Of a stretch of 64,000 bases of DNA, positions 51,167-61,761 are shown piece after piece. Origin of the DNA: JACCZX01 sp963824935 (GTDB lineage: Bacteria > Pseudomonadota > Gammaproteobacteria > Burkholderiales > Burkholderiaceae_F); NCBI GenBank assembly GCA_963824935.1, contig CAWGRF010000029.1, positions 1-64,000 on the forward strand, given 5' to 3'. The first letter of the stretch is position 1. Each line of letters opens with the position of its first letter. A program made the position numbers and the translations under genes. The notes beneath the pieces are model-generated. The model was not told the origin of the DNA, did not search any database, and saw nothing but the letters and a program-made list of their open reading frames with translations.

Positions 51167-54100
51167 ATGAGCAGCACGCCGTTTGTCCATCTCCGCCTGC
51201 ATTCGGAATTCTCGGTCGTCGACGGCATCGTCCGCATCGACGACGCAGTGGACAAGGCGGCCAGCGATGGCCAGGGCGCTCTGGCGCTTACCGACAGCGC
51301 GAATCTGTTCGGAGCAGTGCGCTTTTATTCTGCCGCGCGCAAGCGCGGTGTGAAGCCGATCATCGGCTGCGATCTTTGGATCAGCAACGAGCACGATCGG
51401 GATAACCCCAGCCGCATGGCGGTGCTGGTGCAGGACCGGACGGGATACCTGAACCTGTGCGAACTGATCACGCGTGCTTATCTTGAAAATCCGCATCGCA
51501 ATCGTGCTGAAGTGCGGATCGAATGGTTCGAGGAAGACGATGGGCGGCGCGCGCGCGGACTGATCGCACTTTCAGGCGCGCGCTACGGGGCCGTGGGCGC
51601 AGGCCTGATTGGCGGTAAAGCGGAAGCAGCGATGCTGGCTGCACAACGGCTGGCGGCGATTTTTCGCAACCAGTTCTACCTTGAACTGCAGCGTACCGGC
51701 GATCCCCGTGACACTGCGCAGACCAGAGCTGCACTATCGCTGGCCACGCGGCTCGCGGCTGCCTGTGGTCGCAACGCATCCGATTCAGTTTCTCGAGCAC
51801 GCCGACTTTCGTGCGCACGAAGCCCGTGTGTGCATTGCCGAGGGCTACACGCTGGCCGATACGCGCCGGCCCAAACGCTACACGCCGGAGCAGTACTTCA
51901 AGACACGAGCCGAGATGGCGGAGCTGTTTGCCGACGTGCCGGTCGCACTGGCCAACTCGGTGCAGATTGCCAAGCGCTGCAACCTAACGCTGGAACTCGG
52001 CACAGCACGGTTGCCGAAACTTTCCGACTCCGGATGGAGTGACGCTCGATGATCACTGCCGCACGCTGGCATCGCGCGGGCTCGAGCAGCGGCTTGCCAA
52101 GCTCTATCCCGATCAGCGGATGCGCGCCGAGCGGACTCCTGAGTACGCGGCGCGGCTCGATCTTGAACTCACAACGATTGCGAAGATGGGCTACTCGGGC
52201 TACTTCCTGATCGTTGCCGATTTCATCAACTGGGCCAAGGAGAACGGCATCCCGGTTGGCCCGGGGCGCGGTTCGGGTGCCGGATCGCTGGTCGCGTATT
52301 CGCTACGCATTACCGATCTCGATCCGCTGCGGTACGGATTGCTATTCGAGCGATTTCTGAATCCGGAGCGAGTGTCGATGCCGGATTTTGATATCGACTT
52401 TTGCCAGGACAATCGCGATCGTGTGATCGACTATGTCAAGCGCAAGTACGGGCACGATGCGGTCTCACAGATTGCAACGTTCGGCACGCTGGGCGCCAAG
52501 GCCGTGGTGCGCGATGCCGGTCGTGTGCTCGACTTGCCGTATACGAAGTGCGATCAGCTATCGAAGCTGATCCCGCACAACCCCACCGACCCGTGGACGC
52601 TCGACAGAGCACTCGCGCAAGAGCCCGCGTTTGCGGACGCGGTGGCGGCCGATGAAGAACACCAGGAACTCATTGCGCTGGCGAAGCCGCTCGAAGGACT
52701 GATACGCAATGTCGGCATGCACGCCGGCGGTGTGCTGATCGCGCCCGGCAAGCTCACCGAGTTCACGCCGCTTTACTGCGCGCAGGGCACCGAAGGCGTG
52801 ATCAGCCAGTACGACAAGGATGACGTCGAAGCGATCGGACTCGTCAAGTTCGACTTTCTTGGTCTAACGACGTTGACGATCCTTGAGCTGACGCTGAAAT
52901 ACGTGCGGCAGCTTGATCCCTCGTTCTGCCTCGAGCTGGACACGTTGCCGCTCGATGACGCCGCCACGTATGAGATTTTCAGGCGCGGCGCCACGACTGC
53001 GATATTCCAGTTTGAATCGCGCGGCATGCGCGAGCTGCTGAAGCGCGCCAAACCGGACCGGCTTGAAGACCTGATTGCGTTAAACGCACTGTATCGGCCC
53101 GGACCGATGGATCTGATTCCCGACTATGTCGATCGCAAACAGGGAAGGCAGAAGGTCGAGTACCTGCATCCATCGATCGAGCCGATTCTCGCCGAAACCT
53201 ATGGCGTGATGGTGTATCAGGAGCAGGTGATGCGGATCGCGCAGGTCACTGGCGGCTATTCACTTGGCAGCGCTGACCTTCTGCGGCGCGCGATGGGCAA
53301 GAAAAAGCCGGACGAGATGGCGATACAGCGCACGGTTTTCGTCGAGGGAGCGGTAAAAAAAGGCGTCGACACCCGAACGGCAACCGCACTCTTCAATCAC
53401 ATGGAGAAGTTTGCCGGTTACGGATTCAACAAGGGGCACAGCGCCGCTTACGCGTTGATCGCCTATCAAACCGCGTACTTCAAAGTGCATTATCCGGCGG
53501 CGTTTATGGCAGCCAACCTGTCGACGCTGATGGATGACACCGATAAGGTCAAGGACCTGATCGAAGACTGCAGGGCGATCGGCTTGACCGTGCTACCGCC
53601 CGAGGTGAACACCAGCGGCTACCGATTCGAACCGGTGGACGCCAAGACGATTCGTTACGGACTGGGCGCTATCAAGGGGACCGGACGTAGTGCGATCGAA
53701 GCGATTGTCGCTGCGCGTCTCGCAGCAGGGCCGTTTGCCGATTTGTTCGATCTGACGTCGCGTGTCGATAAGCAGTTCGTCAATCGGCGCGTGGTCGAGG
53801 CGCTGGTGCGGGCCGGTGCGCTCGATCGTCTGCACACCGACCGCGCGGTCCTGCTGGCGAGCGTGGGAAGAGCGATCGACGCGGCCGAAAGCGCGGCCGC
53901 GGCGGCGGGTCAGGCAAGCTTGTTTGGCGCTCTAGACAGCGGTGCGCGCCACGTCGACTACGTGCCGGCGGCGCGCTGGAGCGAGCGCGAGAAGCTGTCG
54001 AATGAAAAGCTGGCTCTCGGGTATTACTTTTCGGGCCATCTTTTTACCGAGTTCGCCGAGGAGGCGCGGCGATTCGCTCCGACGCCGTTGTCCGAGGTCC

Positions 54101-54630
54101 GTCAGACGCAAGGCGGAAGAAACGAGCAAGTCAAACTCGCCGGTGTGATCGTTTCGGCGCGCAGCCAAAACACGCGACGCGGTCGCATGGGCGTTGTCGT
54201 GCTCGAAGACGGCACTGCGCAGCTCGAGCTGATGGTTTTTTCCGAGCTGTACGACCGCAAGCGCGCACTGTTAAAGGAAGATCAACTGCTGTTCGTGATC
54301 GGCAAGGTAAGGGTCGATGAGTTTGCGCAGCGATTGTCGGTGTCGGCCGATGAGCTGATGGACCTGACTGAAGCCCGGGCACGGGCGGCCGCTTCGCTGC
54401 GCATTGAAGTTGAAGGCGTAGGTGACGTAGTTGGGTTGCGCGACGCGCTCAAACCATATCGTGTCACCAACGGGCACGCGAGCAGCGGCTGCCGCATCGT
54501 GATCAATTACCGCAATGGGGCGGGCAGCGTGGACGTTGCGCTGCCTGACGACTGGCGCGTGCGGCCCGAAGATCGTTTGGCTGCCGATCTGGCGATGCAG
54601 CCCAAGGTACGTCGTGCGTATTACAGGTGA
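51167..54630 (+). CDS. dnaE: DNA polymerase III alpha subunit (two frame breaks)
   Basis: About 1154 residues joined, the normal size. PHP domain first (FVHLRLHSEFSVVDGIVRI, ALALTDSANLFGAVRFYSAA). The polymerase catalytic motifs follow: VGPGRGSGAGSLVAYSLRI and SMPDFDIDFCQDNRDRVIDY with the Asp triad, then GHSAAYALIAYQTAYFK. Then come helix-hairpin-helix, beta-binding and OB domains. Frames change near 51757 (ATRLA to LPVVATHP, surplus G) and near 52019 (AAACTTTCCG should read AAATTTCCG, restoring FPTPDGVTLDDHC). Replicative polymerase; essential, so the breaks must be errors. Partner dnaQ is at 36081. Confidence 0.95.
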
Positions 54631-54633
54631 GCG

Positions 54634-55444
54634 CTACCGATATCTATCCAGCCCGACTTCTGCGCGGGTTTCGCGCGACTGAATCCGCGCCTGCAGGCGC
54701 TGCCAATTCTCGCCGTGCAGCGTGCGATCGTTCTCGCGATGCCACAGGTGATACACGTTGGTCGCCAGGCGTCCGTTTTTGAGCCGCACACCCGACTCGA
54801 TCAGCCGCGCGGCGAAGTCGGAGTCTTCAAAACCCCAGCCCTGAAAACACTCGTCAAAGCCATTGACTCTCTCGATGTCGGCGCGAAACGCACTGAAGTT
54901 GCACCCTCTGAGGCGCTGCCAGCGGCTACCGCCGAACTTGCGTAACGGCCCGAGTGGCAGCCATGGCAACGACGATGCCCGATTGATTTTTCCCTGAGCT
55001 GCCGCGATTGCCGCGTCGGCGAGGCGCCAGTCTTCGACTGGGCGTTCCTGCTTCAAGCGCCGCACGCGTGAACGCTTCGCCCAGCAAGACGCGCCCACCC
55101 GTCACGCACCAGCCGCGCTCTGCCAGTGCACGGTGTGCCCGCACGAAGTGCTGGCGCACCAGACAATCGCCATCAAGGTAGATCAGATAGTCGCCGTTCG
55201 CCTGCGCCGTGGCGCGATTGCGCGCGGCGGCCAAGCGGAACCCCGTGTCTTCCTGCCATACGTGATAAATCGGCACGGCGATGGTGGCCTGCGCGCGCTT
55301 GACTACGTCTGCGGTCTCCGGGCCGGAGCCATCGTCCGCGACGACGATCTCGAAGTTGGTGTCGTCCTGCTTTCCGAGGCTGCGCAGCACCGCAGCGAGC
55401 GCGTCGGGCCGGTTGTAAGTGGCAACGACGACGGAAATCAGCAT
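54634..55444 (-). CDS. Glycosyltransferase family 2 with C-terminal GT7-like domain (one frame break)
   Basis: About 270 residues joined. GT-A start ISVVVATYNRPDALAAVLRS, nucleotide-sugar site VVADDGSGPETADVVKR, acceptor region YLIYLDGDCLVRQHFVRAH. C-terminal block NGFDECFQGWGFEDSDFAAR is the Glyco_transf_7C signature. The frame changes near 55065 between LLGEAFTR and RLKQERPVEDWRLAD. Probably adds a sugar to LPS core or a capsule. First of four envelope-sugar genes; convergent with dnaE four bases away. Confidence 0.87.
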
Positions 55445-55448
55445 CGCG

Positions 55449-56215
55449 CTACTCGCCGTCGGCGCGCTGCTCGGGAAGCAACATCGCCTTTACGTAGCGA
55501 TAGTAAGAGCCCTCCGCATTGCTGATTGCCAGCATCAGTCCGTGAGCGCCGTCGAGAAAACCACGCTTCAAAACATACGTACGAAAGAACGCAGCGGCGC
55601 CGTGCATCAAGGCCGTGGCGAGAGTCGGCCGCCGCCCGCGCTCAACTACGGCCGGCGCCGACAGCGATGAATAGTGATTCACCTTGTCAAGCACCTGCTC
55701 CATTGTGCGAAAGCTCCAGTGTTCGATCGGGTTTTGCAGTCTTCCCACCGCACGATCTGTGACGAGCGATTCGTGCACGCGCGCGGGTGAAAACCGCGCG
55801 GCGCCGCGCCGGAACACCCGGCGGACATGGTCCGGCCACCAACCGGAGTAGCGCATGAAGCGCCCGCAGTAGTAGGAGCTGCGCGGCATTTCGTAGACGT
55901 CGAACGCGGGGCTGCGAATCGCGGCCAGAATTTCTTCGCGGAGCTTTTCGGGCACACGTTCGTCCGCGTCGATCGACAGAATCCAGTCGCCGGTGCAGGC
56001 GTCAATGGCGCGATTCTTCTGTACGCCGAAACCCGCCCAGTCGGTCGACTCGATCACGCGCGCGCCGACACGCACGTGCGATGTCGCGCGTCCGGTCCCG
56101 ACTGCCACCGTCGACCACGACGATCTCATCGGCAAACGCCAACGCTCGCCAGGCAATCCGGCAGATTGCGCTCTTCATTCAGCGTGATGATGGCGGCGCT
56201 TAGACGTGGTTGCAT
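55449..56215 (-). CDS. Glycosyltransferase family 2, LPS core type (WaaE/KdtX-like, two frame breaks)
   Basis: About 255 residues joined from ATG 56215 (MQPRLSAAIITLNEERNLPD). Then ADEIVVVDGGSRD, STDWAGFGVQKNRAIDACTG, DWILSIDADERVPEKLREEI with the catalytic-site DxD equivalent, and FDVYEMPRSSYYCGRFMRYS. The pattern matches beta-1,4-glucosyltransferases acting on the LPS inner core. The frame changes near 56145 (surplus G) and near 56080 (surplus base), each removing one phase shift. Stops four bases before the neighbouring GT2 gene. Confidence 0.85.
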
Positions 56216-56275
56216 TTTGACGGGCTGGATCGGCGCGAGCGGCATCTTACGTCGGCTGCTCAACGCGAGCTTCTC

Positions 56276-56281
56276 TACAAT
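56276..56281 (+). promoter_or_regulatory. Putative -10 element for the GT25-ligase gene
   Basis: TACAAT in TCTCTACAATCACCG, 28 bp before the proposed GTG start at 56309. This is the same -10 context as at the threonine ammonia-lyase gene. It lies in the 93-bp gap to the divergent GT2 gene. Confidence 0.35.
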
Positions 56282-56308
56282 CACCGTTTGCAAGCGCCTC
56301 CTGTCCTC

Positions 56309-58360
56309 GTGGTTCCCGTTCCAGATAATCAGTCGTCGGACGAAAAGTTGCACGGTCCGGTCAATGCGTACGTCGACGCGGTCTTCGTGCTCTCGGTCAG
56401 ATCGTTTCATGACCGCATTGCGCACATCGAGCGCGAGCTCAACCGTCATCGCATCGCGTTCGAATGGATCTTCGAGCACGACGCAAAAGATCTCACACAG
56501 GAGCTGATCGACTCCAGGTTCGCTCCAAGCGATATGGGGCGGCCGCAGCAGTCGCTTGTGTTGAAGCACATCGAGACGTGGAAGCGCTGCGTCGAGCGCG
56601 GCTATCGCCGAATTCTGGTCTTCGAAGACGACGCCATCCTCGCTTCGGATTTTGCGCAAAGATTCGAGGTCGCGCTGCGCGAAGCCGACTTGATCAAGCA
56701 ACCGCACATGCTCTATCTCGGCTGTGGAGACAATAAGTACGTACCGCGGGAGCAGGGCACGAATTCGGCACTGGTGCGAACCGATCTTCCGCTGCCGGCG
56801 ACTGACGCGACTGTTGTCGACCAGCGTGCGGCCCGGCTGCGACTCGAATATGTCGACCGCCATAGGATTACGCGCCCGGCGGACTGGCTGATGCGTGAGG
56901 CCGATGCTGCGATGGGGATCACGCACTACTGGCTGTCGGATCCGATCGTCGAGCAAGGCAGCATGAACGGCACATTTTCGAGCGTGCTCGATCGCAAACG
57001 CATCGGCCGCGGCCGGGCCTGGTCATGGATGCGCTTTCGCTGGGATCGCTGGCGACGCCGAATGCTGGGCCGCAATCAGCACGAGCCGCCAATCGATGAG
57101 GTCCATGTGGCGCCGGCACAGATGCGTAGAGAAGAGGGGGCGCTTTTCGTCGCGCGCGCGGCGACAGCGCTGGTTGCGATCGGTACCTTTACAGGACCGG
57201 CCCTGGCCAACGCCGCGGCCGCGATCATGCTGCTCGCGTTTCTCGCGACGCCGTCGTGCCTGCAGCGCGTGCTGCGCGCGTGGCGCCAGCCATTGGGTAA
57301 GGCGTCACTGGTGTTCTCGGCAGTCCTGCTTCTTGCGACGCTTTGGAGCACAGCGCCACTCGGCTCGGCGCTGAGAGCATGGGTCGAATGGCGCAACTTC
57401 CTGGTGCTCTTCATCGCGCTCGCGATTTTTGACACGCGCGCGTCGAAGCTCGCTTTCGCGGCGACGTTTGTCACCGTGGCAAGTGCGGCCGCCATCGCCT
57501 CGTTTTTCACATTTGATTTTGGCGCTGCGCAAACGTTTTCGGACGTGAAAGGCGGAATCGTTCTGCGCAACCACGTCACGCAAGGCATGGCGCTGACGGT
57601 CGGTGCATTGTTCGCACTGGTGCTCGCTGTGCAGGCACAACGTGGTTCCTGGCAGCAATGGGCATGCGGAGCCGCGGCAACGCTGATGGTCGCCAACGTG
57701 GTTTTCATTGCGTACGGCCGCAGCGGATACGTGCTTCTGTTCATTACAGCGTTCGCAGTCGCACTCGGCTTCTGGCGGGGTCGCGCGCGCGGCGTCGCGC
57801 TGGCAGTTGTGTTCGCTCTGGCCGTCGGCGCGGCTCAATTTTCACCATTGATCACGAAGCGCTTCACGCAAGGCGTTGAAGAAGTAACGCAAGCAGACAC
57901 TGCTGTTGAGCTCACGCCGATGGGTATTCGCGTGATGATGTGGGAAACGGCGGCAGCAATCGTGCGCGAGGCGCCATTGATCGGCCATGGTCTGGGATCA
58001 TTCGCGGAAGAGTATCGGCGTGAAGTGAAGCAGCGCTACACAGGATGGAGGGCGACGCTGACGGCCGATCCTCACAACCAATATTTGTTCATCCTGGCAG
58101 AAACGGGCTTGCTCGGAATGGGCGCGTTCGTGTGGTTTCTTGTCTCAGCGGTGCGTCAGCCGACGCGCGGCCCGTTCCAAATCATCGCGCTCGCGGCGTT
58201 GCTTAGCTGGTGCGTCACGAGTCTGTTCAGCTCGCACTTTCACACGTTCAACGAAGGACATTTGATCGCGATCCTGCTCGGCGTATGCCTCGCGCGCGAG
58301 GTCGCCGCGCAACATCAGGAGCGCAGTGCGTTGTCGACTGCGGCACTCACTTCTTCGTAA
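56309..58360 (+). CDS. GT25 glycosyltransferase fused to O-antigen ligase (WaaL-like)
   Basis: 683 residues in one frame. Residues to about 245 are a GT25 (LOS galactosyltransferase-like) domain: VFVLSVRSFHDRIAHIEREL, SLVLKHIETWKRCVERGYRR, ILVFEDDAILASDFAQRF. From about 280 there are ten to twelve membrane helices, then the Wzy_C/O-antigen-ligase region with VVFIAYGRSGYVLLFITAF, ETAAAIVREAPLIGHGLGSF and DPHNQYLFILAETGLLGMG. The join reads EVHVAPAQMRREEGALFVAR. An in-frame ATG at 57122 could start a separate ligase. GTG 56309 follows the -10-like element; no ATG fits. Attaches O-antigen or core sugar to lipid A-core. Confidence 0.8.
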   Translation: MVPVPDNQSSDEKLHGPVNAYVDAVFVLSVRSFHDRIAHIERELNRHRIAFEWIFEHDAKDLTQELIDSRFAPSDMGRPQQSLVLKHIETWKRCVERGYRRILVFEDDAILASDFAQRFEVALREADLIKQPHMLYLGCGDNKYVPREQGTNSALVRTDLPLPATDATVVDQRAARLRLEYVDRHRITRPADWLMREADAAMGITHYWLSDPIVEQGSMNGTFSSVLDRKRIGRGRAWSWMRFRWDRWRRRMLGRNQHEPPIDEVHVAPAQMRREEGALFVARAATALVAIGTFTGPALANAAAAIMLLAFLATPSCLQRVLRAWRQPLGKASLVFSAVLLLATLWSTAPLGSALRAWVEWRNFLVLFIALAIFDTRASKLAFAATFVTVASAAAIASFFTFDFGAAQTFSDVKGGIVLRNHVTQGMALTVGALFALVLAVQAQRGSWQQWACGAAATLMVANVVFIAYGRSGYVLLFITAFAVALGFWRGRARGVALAVVFALAVGAAQFSPLITKRFTQGVEEVTQADTAVELTPMGIRVMMWETAAAIVREAPLIGHGLGSFAEEYRREVKQRYTGWRATLTADPHNQYLFILAETGLLGMGAFVWFLVSAVRQPTRGPFQIIALAALLSWCVTSLFSSHFHTFNEGHLIAILLGVCLAREVAAQHQERSALSTAALTSS

Positions 58361-59304
58361 CGCGGCCAACCATTGGCCGAACCGACGAGTCGCGCGTTGC
58401 TGCCCCATGGTCGCGTCTTCTCCGGCTCGGTCACTCCGAACACGCTGATCAGCCGCGCGCCGACAGCAGCCGCCAGATGGCCCGGGCCGCTGTCGTTGGC
58501 CACCACCAGGCGTGCATCGGCCAGCACAGCAGCGAAAGTTCCGACATCCGCTTCGGGCAATACGATGGCGCCGGGCAATGCGTCTCGCACTGCGGCTGTT
58601 TCATTCGGCCCCGGCATTGCGACGACCTGCACACCGGCAGCCAGCAATTCGCGATTCAATCGCGTGAAGCCGTCCCACGCCTTTACCTTGCCGCGATGCG
58701 AGCCGACCGCTGCCGGGCACAGCACAACGTACTGTCCACTTGCGCCGGCTAAGGCGAGCGCATCGTGCGCGCGCTGTCGAGCAGTCTCGCTGATGCGCAG
58801 TTGCAGATCGCGCGGGATCTCCGACGGCGCGCCGATCAGCGCGGTCGCGAGCCGATGGTAGTACTCGACCATGTGGTCATCGGCGTTGACCTCGACAGCC
58901 TTGCGCAGCAACCATGAGCGCCCATCGCGCGCGTAACCAACCGCCGAAATGCCCGCCAGCCGGAATTCGCCCGCGCTGCCGAACGAATTCGTCATCAGCA
59001 GTCCGGCGTTGCCCTTGATCTTGCGCAACGTTCGGATGTGTTCGAAGCGCGACCCGAAGAGTGCAACGACAGGCCATGGATACGCGGCAAACAGATCCTG
59101 TGCCCACGGTCGCCCCACGAGCGTCAGTCGATAGCCGTTTTCCGCCAACACATCGAGCGCAGGCAGCGCCATGCATGCGTCCCCGAGATGATTCGGCAGA
59201 CGGACGATCAACGAAGTCGCGATGTCTGAGGACGGTGGCGCATCGCATACACTAGTCCGGTGAAACCTCGCTGCACCGCGGCCGTGTCGATCATTCAATC
59301 GCAT
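58315..59304 (-). CDS. Glycosyltransferase family 9 (LPS heptosyltransferase-like)
   Basis: About 329 residues. GT9 motifs: SLIVRLPNHLGDACMALPAL, LLMTNSFGSAGEFRLAGISA, VVLCPAAVGSHRGKVKAWDG, VVANDSGPGHLAAAVGARLI and SVFGVTEPEKTRPWGS. Transfers heptose from ADP-heptose to the LPS inner core. The start is uncertain: ATG 59304 keeps about 30 extra residues, while a TTG at 59213 fits the usual family start. Its last 46 bp overlap the 3' end of the convergent GT25-ligase gene, with both frames intact. Confidence 0.87.
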   Translation of the reverse strand: MRLNDRHGRGAARFHRTSVCDAPPSSDIATSLIVRLPNHLGDACMALPALDVLAENGYRLTLVGRPWAQDLFAAYPWPVVALFGSRFEHIRTLRKIKGNAGLLMTNSFGSAGEFRLAGISAVGYARDGRSWLLRKAVEVNADDHMVEYYHRLATALIGAPSEIPRDLQLRISETARQRAHDALALAGASGQYVVLCPAAVGSHRGKVKAWDGFTRLNRELLAAGVQVVAMPGPNETAAVRDALPGAIVLPEADVGTFAAVLADARLVVANDSGPGHLAAAVGARLISVFGVTEPEKTRPWGSNARLVGSANGWPRYEEVSAAVDNALRS

Positions 59305-59327
59305 ACAACGATTCTGGCACGCGACAC

Positions 59328-61133
59328 ATGACGAGTACGTCCCAGCCTCATCCGCGCTTGCTCGACGACCCGAACATGCGTCGATTGTTCCGCATGGTGC
59401 TCGGCCATCGGAAACACTTGGCGTTTGCGTTGGTGGCGACCGCGGTGGCTGCGGCAACCGAACCTATTTTGGCGAAGCTGGTCGGCACTTTGACCGATCG
59501 CACACTGTTCCAACGTGAATCGCGCGAACTGATGTGGCTACCCCTTGCGTTTGTCGGATTGTTCATCGTGCGCGGGGTCGCGACCTTTGCCGGTTCGTAT
59601 CTGCTGAACCGCATTTCACAATCGGTACTGTTTAACCTCCGCACGACGATGTTCGGGCGGATGCTCCGCTGGCCGTCCGAGACGTTCGAGCAGATGCCGT
59701 CGGCCGTCGTGATCTCGAAATTCGTCAACGAAGCGACCAACGCGCTGAACCTTGCCGCTGAAGTGTTGAGCACCGCTGTGCGCGACACGCTGGTCGTCAT
59801 CGGACTGCTGCTGGTGCTGGTCTACTACAACTGGCAATTGACATTGCTGGCGCTTGTGATTGTGCCGGTGATCGCGCTGACGCTGCGTGCGTTTACCCGC
59901 CGCCTGCGCAGGCTCAACGTCGAGAATCAGGTGATGCTGGGCGAGATGACGCGTGCGGTGCAGGAGGCGCACGAAGGCCGGCGTGTAGTCAAGATCTATG
60001 ACGGTGAAGACTACGAGAACGACCGCTTCCGCCACATTAACGCCAAGCTGCGCGGCTTTGCGATGCGGATGCAGGTCGCGTGGTCGGCGTCGACGCCGCT
60101 TACCCAGATCGCTGGCGCGCTCGGGGTGGCAACCTTGATGATGGTGGCGCTGTGGCAGACGCGGGGAACGCCCACATCGCCCGGTGACTTTGTAACGTTT
60201 CTGACCGCGGCCTTGCTGCTGTTGCCGGCGCTACGTCGTTTGTCTTCGCTGAATGGTCCGTTGGCACGCATGGCGGCGGCAGCGCAGAGCGTTTTCAGCA
60301 TGATGGATCTGTCCACCGAGGAAGACGCCGGTTCGCGCACGATCGAGCGGGCCAAAGGGAAAGTCGAGTTCCGTGGCGTTACGTTTCGCTACCCCGAAGC
60401 CGCATCGAACGCGCTCGCCGATTTGGACCTGACCGTAGCGCCCGGCGAGATGATTGCGCTTGTCGGCCCGTCGGGTGCCGGCAAGACGACGTTGATCAAT
60501 CTTATTCCGCGCTTTATCCGGCCGACTGCGGGCGAGATCGCGCTTGACGGCATACCGATCGAGCAGCTGACGCTTGAGAGCTTGCGCCGGCAGATTGCAT
60601 TGGTCTCGCAAGACGTCGTGTTATTCGACGACACCGTCGCGGCGAACATTGCTTACGGTGGCCAGCGCGATGTCTCGAGGGAGCGCGTGCGAGCCGTGGC
60701 CGAGGCAGCGTTCCTGTTGCCGTTCATCGAGTCGCTGCCGCAGGGGTTCGATACGCCGATCGGCGAGAGTGCGGTCAGATTGTCCGGCGGGCAGCGCCAG
60801 CGACTTTCGATCGCGCGGGCTTTGCTGAAAGACGCGCCGATCCTGTTGCTCGATGAAGCCACCTCGGCGCTCGACTCGGAGTCGGAGCGCTACATCCAGG
60901 TGTCGCTCGAGCGGCTGATGCAAGGACGAACGACATTCGTCGTTGCGCACCGGTTGTCGACGATCGAGCGCGCGGACCGGATTGTGGTGCTCGAGCATGG
61001 ACGGATCGTAGAAACGGGGAGCCATCGCCATTTGCTGGCGCGCGGCGGTTTGTACGCGCACTTGTACGAGATCCAGTTCGCAACACACTCGCCAGAGTTG
61101 CGCGCTGAGCGCCTTTCGGAGCAGGTCAAGTGA
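59328..61133 (+). CDS. msbA: Lipid A export ABC transporter MsbA
   Basis: 601 residues. N-terminal six-helix exporter domain (LAFALVATAVAAATEPILAK, FVGLFIVRGVATFAGSYLL). NBD: Walker A LVGPSGAGKTTLINLIPRFI, Q-loop ALVSQDVVLFDDTVAANIAY, signature RLSGGQRQRLSIARALLKDA, Walker B ILLLDEATSALDSESERYIQ. Flips lipid A-core across the inner membrane. The next gene starts on its stop (GTGA). In the LPS cluster with the GT9 gene diverging from it. Confidence 0.94.
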   Translation: MTSTSQPHPRLLDDPNMRRLFRMVLGHRKHLAFALVATAVAAATEPILAKLVGTLTDRTLFQRESRELMWLPLAFVGLFIVRGVATFAGSYLLNRISQSVLFNLRTTMFGRMLRWPSETFEQMPSAVVISKFVNEATNALNLAAEVLSTAVRDTLVVIGLLLVLVYYNWQLTLLALVIVPVIALTLRAFTRRLRRLNVENQVMLGEMTRAVQEAHEGRRVVKIYDGEDYENDRFRHINAKLRGFAMRMQVAWSASTPLTQIAGALGVATLMMVALWQTRGTPTSPGDFVTFLTAALLLLPALRRLSSLNGPLARMAAAAQSVFSMMDLSTEEDAGSRTIERAKGKVEFRGVTFRYPEAASNALADLDLTVAPGEMIALVGPSGAGKTTLINLIPRFIRPTAGEIALDGIPIEQLTLESLRRQIALVSQDVVLFDDTVAANIAYGGQRDVSRERVRAVAEAAFLLPFIESLPQGFDTPIGESAVRLSGGQRQRLSIARALLKDAPILLLDEATSALDSESERYIQVSLERLMQGRTTFVVAHRLSTIERADRIVVLEHGRIVETGSHRHLLARGGLYAHLYEIQFATHSPELRAERLSEQVK

Positions 61134-61735
61134 CAGCAAGCAAAGCAACGACGAAGCCGATCAGCCGGTATCCGGTACCGACGATCGACGATGTGCCCGA
61201 CGATCTGCGCGCACGCATGCTCGAAGTGCAGGAAAAAGCGGGCTTCGTGCCGAACGTGTTTCTGACGCTGGCTCATCGCCCCGACGAATGCCGCGCATTT
61301 TTCGCGTATCACGATGCGCTGATGCTGCGCGACTCGGGTCTTACGAAGGGCGAGAAGGAGATGATCGTCGTCGCCACCAGCGCCGCGAACGATTGCCTTT
61401 ACTGCATCGTCGCGCACGGCGCGATCCTGCGTGTGTACGAAAAGCAGCCGCTGATCGCCGATCAGATCGCGGCCAACTACCGCAAGGCGGATATCACACC
61501 GCGACAGAAGGCAATGCTTGCGTTTGCGATGAAGGTCGCGACCGCATCGTCGACGATCGAGGATGCAGACTTCGAGGCGCTCAAAAAACACGGATTCAGT
61601 GACGAAGACATCTGGGACATCGGCGGAATCGCCGCGTTCTTTGCGTTGTCGAATCGAATGGCCAACATGATCGGCATGCGACCGAACGACGAGTTCTATC
61701 TGCTAGGGCGCTTGCCGAGAGAAAAGAAAAATTGA
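61130..61735 (+). CDS. AhpD-like peroxidase-related (carboxymuconolactone-decarboxylase fold) protein
   Basis: 201 residues, GTG start overlapping the msbA stop. CMD-fold with the redox pair CLYCIVAHGAI (CxxC near residue 85), MLEVQEKAGFVPNVFLTLAH before it and ADFEALKKHGFSDEDIWDIG after it. Family members are peroxidase-related or disulfide-acting proteins. Likely removes peroxide or reduces a thiol substrate; partners unknown. Confidence 0.87.
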   Translation: MTASKATTKPISRYPVPTIDDVPDDLRARMLEVQEKAGFVPNVFLTLAHRPDECRAFFAYHDALMLRDSGLTKGEKEMIVVATSAANDCLYCIVAHGAILRVYEKQPLIADQIAANYRKADITPRQKAMLAFAMKVATASSTIEDADFEALKKHGFSDEDIWDIGGIAAFFALSNRMANMIGMRPNDEFYLLGRLPREKKN

Positions 61736-61761
61736 TCCCTGGCGCTCCGCGCTGTCAGCCG

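Noticed and set aside
55827..56507. A 226-codon plus-strand frame crossing the two glycosyltransferase genes
   Set aside because: It is antisense to the LPS core GT2 gene and out of frame with the GT25-ligase gene; no motif.
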